Of a stretch of DNA of 24,831 bases, positions 22,507-24,831 are shown piece by piece. The notes under the pieces were generated by a model. It worked only from the letters and a program-made list of their open reading frames with translations. It searched no databases and had not been told where the DNA came from. A program made the translations under genes and the position numbers. Position 1 is the first letter of the stretch, and each line of letters begins with the position of its first letter. The stretch is taken from positions 1-24,831 of the forward strand of contig CAJTKB010000021.1 of NCBI GenBank assembly GCA_910576925.1, written 5' to 3'. The DNA comes from an uncultured Bacilli bacterium. GTDB taxonomy: Bacteria > Bacillota_I > Bacilli_A > RF39 > UBA660.

Positions 22507-23046
22507 TTATAAATGATTTTTATAATACTTTAAAATTTCATAATCTCTTCTAACAATAAATTTTGTATGATATACACTTTTTTCACTGTCATATTTTGAA
22601 GCAACTACTTTACCTTCTGAATCTTTAATTAGTTTCATAGCTGTATCTATATCTAACCATAACAGTTCTGATCCTTCACCTTTTTCTTGTTCAGTAAAAG
22701 CTGTATGACCTACATCTTCTACTACATGAGCTACAAAAATATAAGAAGTTTGTTTAAAGTCATCTAATGTTTTTAATTCTTCAACTGTTCCTAAGCAATC
22801 GTCGATTTCTACCTTACATCCTGCCTCTTCTAAACATTCTCTTTTAAATGCTTTTGTACGATCTTCATCTTCATCAATTCCACCACCAATGAGCTTATAT
22901 TCGTTTTTAATACTTTTATATAGAACTGCAATCTTATTTTCACTATTAAATACTATTCCTCTTGCGCCCCATCTTTGTCTAGGATTTACAAAAGCAATAC
23001 TATCTAATCCAAAATCTTCATCAGTTATTCTTCTTATACAAATCAT
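22507..23046 (-). CDS. NUDIX hydrolase
   Basis: A 179-residue protein with a complete Nudix box, GGIDEDEDRTKAFKRECLEE plus AGCKV (G-x5-E-x7-REUxEExGU), at about residues 55-79. The three catalytic glutamates of the RExxEE core are present (E, E, E). Upstream strands (ARGIVFNSENKIAVLY) and downstream ones (DFKQTSYIFVAHVVED) match the fold. It hydrolyses some nucleoside diphosphate linked to another group; the substrate cannot be told. It has its own -10 (23069-23074) and lies between an oxidoreductase and a LysR gene. Confidence 0.9.
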   Translation of the reverse strand: MICIRRITDEDFGLDSIAFVNPRQRWGARGIVFNSENKIAVLYKSIKNEYKLIGGGIDEDEDRTKAFKRECLEEAGCKVEIDDCLGTVEELKTLDDFKQTSYIFVAHVVEDVGHTAFTEQEKGEGSELLWLDIDTAMKLIKDSEGKVVASKYDSEKSVYHTKFIVRRDYEILKYYKNHL

Positions 23047-23068
23047 AAAAACATCACCTACAACAAGT

Positions 23069-23074
23069 ATTATA
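23069..23074 (-). promoter_or_regulatory. -10 element before the NUDIX gene
   Basis: A perfect TATAAT lies 22 bases ahead of the NUDIX start. No -35 of good quality is found at 17 bases; the region there is a T-run belonging to the LysR terminator. Weak on its own. Confidence 0.4.
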
Positions 23075-23087
23075 CCTTTTTTTAGCG

Positions 23088-23124
23088 AAAAAAAAAATCA
23101 GTTTTATTTATTTTCTAAAACTAA
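23088..23124 (-). terminator. Intrinsic terminator of the LysR gene
   Basis: A 9-bp stem with one G-U pair (23098-23106 with 23116-23124), nine-base loop, is followed on the minus strand by ten T residues. It overlaps the last codons of the LysR gene. Confidence 0.75.
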
Positions 23125-23997
23125 TTCAATAAATTTTTTGGTAATAAGATTAGTTGTATTTTTACTATAAATTATTCCAATATAGTTTTTAGGCATCTCA
23201 AAATCTAGTTTTAAAGCCACTAAATCAAATGTTTCCACTTCTTCTTTTACAAAATATCCTATATATTCATTTTCTTTAACAAAATCTGCCATTAACTTGC
23301 TATCTGGCATTTCAATTTTAGGATCTAAATTAATATTTATAGAAGTTAATACTTCATCTAGCATTTGTCTTCTTCTGGAAGCTCCTGATATGACTAATTT
23401 GTATTTAGTTAGATCATTGAATGTTTTAATTTTATCTCCGTATTTACTATAAAAACCTTTAGAACAAGCAAAACAAGTATCAAAATTACCTATTTGTTTA
23501 ATTTCCATATTATCTTTTTCAGTAAAGTTTAAATTAGGAACATAATCGATTAAAACATCTATTTTATGATTTAATAGATAATTATTTAAATTGCTAGCAC
23601 TATCCGTTATAATCTTTATTTTTACATTAGGATATAAACTATTAAAAATTGATAAATAATGAGATAATCTATTATCTGCAATATTTCTTGTAGTTCCAAT
23701 TGTTATTTTTCCAATTAGATCTGTAGAATCATTTAAATTATTTTTATTATAATCATTGAAAGTATTAAACATAGTATCTAAATGCTTAAATAATTCTTCT
23801 CCATCATTTGTTAGTTCTACACCTTTATTATTCCTATTAACTAACTTCATTTTCAAATTTTCTTCTAAAAGTTTTATACTTCTACTTAATGATGGTTGTG
23901 ATACATTATTGATTCCAGCAGCTTTCGTATAACTCTTGCTTTTAGCCACAAGATAAAAATCATATAAAAATGGTAAATTATTTCTTAAATCGTACAT
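23104..23997 (-). CDS. LysR-family transcriptional regulator
   Basis: A protein of 297 residues from the ATG at 23995-23997, chosen because AAGGGGTG lies six bases before it; a longer frame to 24051 would cover the promoter. The N-terminal winged HTH (FYLVAKSKSYTKAA, VSQPSLSRSIKLLEE, LVNRNNKGVELTNDG) is classic LysR, and the effector domain (about 90-297) has the periplasmic-binding-protein-like pattern (IGKITIGTTRNIADN). Length matches the family (about 300). The inducer and targets are unknown. It may regulate the neighbouring NUDIX or YdeI-type genes, but all point the same way, so there is no divergent target. Confidence 0.9.
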   Translation of the reverse strand: MYDLRNNLPFLYDFYLVAKSKSYTKAAGINNVSQPSLSRSIKLLEENLKMKLVNRNNKGVELTNDGEELFKHLDTMFNTFNDYNKNNLNDSTDLIGKITIGTTRNIADNRLSHYLSIFNSLYPNVKIKIITDSASNLNNYLLNHKIDVLIDYVPNLNFTEKDNMEIKQIGNFDTCFACSKGFYSKYGDKIKTFNDLTKYKLVISGASRRRQMLDEVLTSININLDPKIEMPDSKLMADFVKENEYIGYFVKEEVETFDLVALKLDFEMPKNYIGIIYSKNTTNLITKKFIELVLENK

Positions 23998-24022
23998 AAT
24001 AACACCCCTTAAAATTGATGTT

Positions 24023-24051
24023 ATATTATCACAAAAATAAATAATTGTCAA
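24023..24051 (-). promoter_or_regulatory. Promoter of the LysR gene
   Basis: TTGACA (24046-24051) and TAATAT (24023-24028) are 17 bases apart on the minus strand, with TG at the extended -10 position. Transcription would start near 24016. Confidence 0.7.
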
Positions 24052-24076
24052 TAATACTATTTATTTTTAAATAGTT

Positions 24077-24109
24077 AAAAAGATAAACCAAAATTGATTG
24101 ATCTATCTT
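24077..24109 (-). terminator. Intrinsic terminator after the YdeI-like gene
   Basis: On the minus strand a 12-bp stem with two G-U pairs (24080-24091 with 24098-24109), six-base loop, ends in a short T run. It lies just past the stop codon at 24132. Confidence 0.6.
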
Positions 24110-24131
24110 GTAAATTGTAATTTGTTATTTA

Positions 24132-24692
24132 CTACATTGGTTTAAGATTTTTATTAAGTCTATCTACCATCCAAGCAATTCTTTTTTTTCTTCCATCATC
24201 AGTCTTGGCATCAAAATAGGCTTTAGCATAGGTTTTCTTTACTGATGGAGACATTGACTGAAAATTCGTATAAGCAAGTTCATATTCTTTTAATATAGTA
24301 GATACCTCTGAAATATGTTTCTCTGTTATTTCCATAGATTTTGGAGCATCCCATTGCCCATTATTTTTGGCATCTTCTATCTTCTTTCTACCATATTCAG
24401 TCATAAGTCCTCGTTCTTCAAGACTCTTTGTTAATGCTTTATTTTTTTCAGACCATTTGCTTTTTTCTCTACGCATAGAAAAATACTTTTTATAGGTTTT
24501 ATCATCAATACTTTGCATTTGTCCATCAATCCATCCAAAGCATAGTGCTTCTTCAAGTGCTTCATTTGCTTTTATTGTTTTTGGCTCTCCATATTTTCTA
24601 AATAAAAGCCAAACACCATCTTTTGATAAACAATTTTCAGATAACCAATTTCTAAATTCTTCTCTATTAGCAAATTCGATTATATCTTTCAT
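24132..24692 (-). CDS. YdeI/OmdA-family protein
   Basis: A 186-residue protein of the YdeI/OmpD-associated type. Diagnostic stretches are FANREEFRNWLSEN and VWLLFRKYGEP near the N-terminus, EALEEALCFGWIDGQ (about 44-58), YFSMRREKSKWSEKN (about 70-84) and a C-terminal region ending KKRIAWMVDRLNKN. Family members have been linked to bacteriocin or peptide resistance, but the biochemistry is unclear. It has AGGAGG before the ATG, an extended -10 promoter at 24734 and its own terminator, so it is a single-gene unit. Confidence 0.85.
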   Translation of the reverse strand: MKDIIEFANREEFRNWLSENCLSKDGVWLLFRKYGEPKTIKANEALEEALCFGWIDGQMQSIDDKTYKKYFSMRREKSKWSEKNKALTKSLEERGLMTEYGRKKIEDAKNNGQWDAPKSMEITEKHISEVSTILKEYELAYTNFQSMSPSVKKTYAKAYFDAKTDDGRKKRIAWMVDRLNKNLKPM

Positions 24693-24705
24693 TGCATATC
24701 CTCCT

Positions 24706-24720
24706 TACAAATTACTATTT
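24706..24720. repeat. 15-bp repeat, copy 2 (partner at 41-55)
   Basis: Identical to the copy at 41-55 and, like it, placed just upstream of a Shine-Dalgarno sequence, here that of the YdeI-like gene. Related AAATTGTAATTT-like strings flank this gene at 24111-24123 and 24777-24789. Confidence 0.4.
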
Positions 24721-24733
24721 TTCTTTCTCTTTA

Positions 24734-24742
24734 ATTATATCA
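24734..24742 (-). promoter_or_regulatory. Extended -10 promoter of the YdeI-like gene
   Basis: TGATATAAT on the minus strand is an extended -10 element; the -35 region (TTTAAG at 24757-24762) is poor, as is tolerated with an extended -10. It directly follows the T-run of the terminator from the gene further right. Confidence 0.55.
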
Positions 24743-24774
24743 AAAAAAGAGTAAATCTTAAATAAGATCTACTC
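24742..24774 (-). terminator. Intrinsic terminator of a gene beyond the right edge
   Basis: GAGTAAATCTTA (24749-24760) pairs with TAAGATCTACTC (24763-24774) across two bases with one G-U pair on the minus strand, followed by seven T residues. It serves transcripts entering from the right. Confidence 0.75.
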
Positions 24775-24801
24775 GATAAATTGTAATTTATAATTTGCTT
24801 A

Positions 24802-24831
24802 TTACTTTTTTCTGTCAACTTCTTTGTTTAC
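24802..24831 (-). CDS. Possible 3' end of a gene from beyond the window
   Basis: One minus-strand frame at the right edge reads VNKEVDRKK and stops at TAA (24802-24804), 28 bases before the terminator. This is consistent with the end of a gene, but nine codons prove little and the frame is not fixed by anything else. Confidence 0.3.
   Translation of the reverse strand, partial: VNKEVDRKK

Noticed and set aside
23998..24051. Longer LysR protein starting at 24051
   Set aside because: That start would lie inside a consensus promoter, has no ribosome binding site, and adds residues atypical for the family.
1..24831. Mycoplasma-type genetic code (TGA as Trp), suggested by low GC and mycoplasma-ICE-like genes
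   Set aside because: Trp codons inspected are TGG, and several genes end at TGA with correctly overlapping next genes.

Overview
This 24.8 kb window is AT-rich, low-GC DNA with strong AGGAGG-type ribosome binding sites and sigma-A-like promoters, which suggests a Bacillota host, plausibly a gut-type Bacilli/Erysipelotrichia-like lineage. The code is the standard bacterial one: Trp codons are TGG and several genes stop at TGA, which argues against a code-4 mollicute. No rRNA or tRNA gene was recognised. Every recognisable gene lies on the minus strand, so transcription runs from high to low coordinates.

Positions 1 to about 20,500 look like most of an integrative and conjugative element (ICE) or conjugative plasmid. 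In transcription order it begins with a consensus promoter (20319-20347) and a leader holding an attenuator-like hairpin. An ArpU/sigma-like regulator, a ribbon-helix-helix (RHH) protein and a membrane-anchored four-cysteine protein follow, the last with its own promoter. Next come a 1245-residue surface adhesin (thioester domain, nine SpaA/Cna-B-like modules, sortase-like tail), SSB and an unknown protein. The type IV secretion core is a VirB2-like pilin, VirB6-like channel protein, VirB3/PrgI-like protein, VirB4 ATPase and an M23 peptidoglycan hydrolase. A terminator overlaps the end of the M23 gene.

Below the terminator (8023 to 2355) lies a tightly overlapping accessory block: an XRE regulator without a canonical start codon, about ten unrecognised small and often acidic proteins (two or three too short for routine calling), and a CHC2/Toprim primase. 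A 249-bp non-coding region (2106-2354) is rich in inverted repeats and carries an IncP-like nic motif; I read it as oriT. Two accessory DNA-binding proteins and a MobP/MOBL-type relaxase follow. One more gene with its own promoter starts at 28 and leaves the window. No coupling protein (VirD4) or integrase is visible, so the element must continue to the left.

Positions 20,507 to 24,831 look chromosomal or like cargo: an oversized Gfo/Idh/MocA-type oxidoreductase, a NUDIX hydrolase, a LysR regulator and a YdeI/OmdA-family protein, mostly with their own promoters and terminators. Between this block and the ICE operon sits an array of 11-bp helically phased A-tract repeats (20440-20505) that may mark an element end, a replication or integrase site, or a curved regulatory region.

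The most notable idea is that the secretion operon encodes a probable covalent adhesin, suggesting thioester-mediated attachment during mating or host colonisation.
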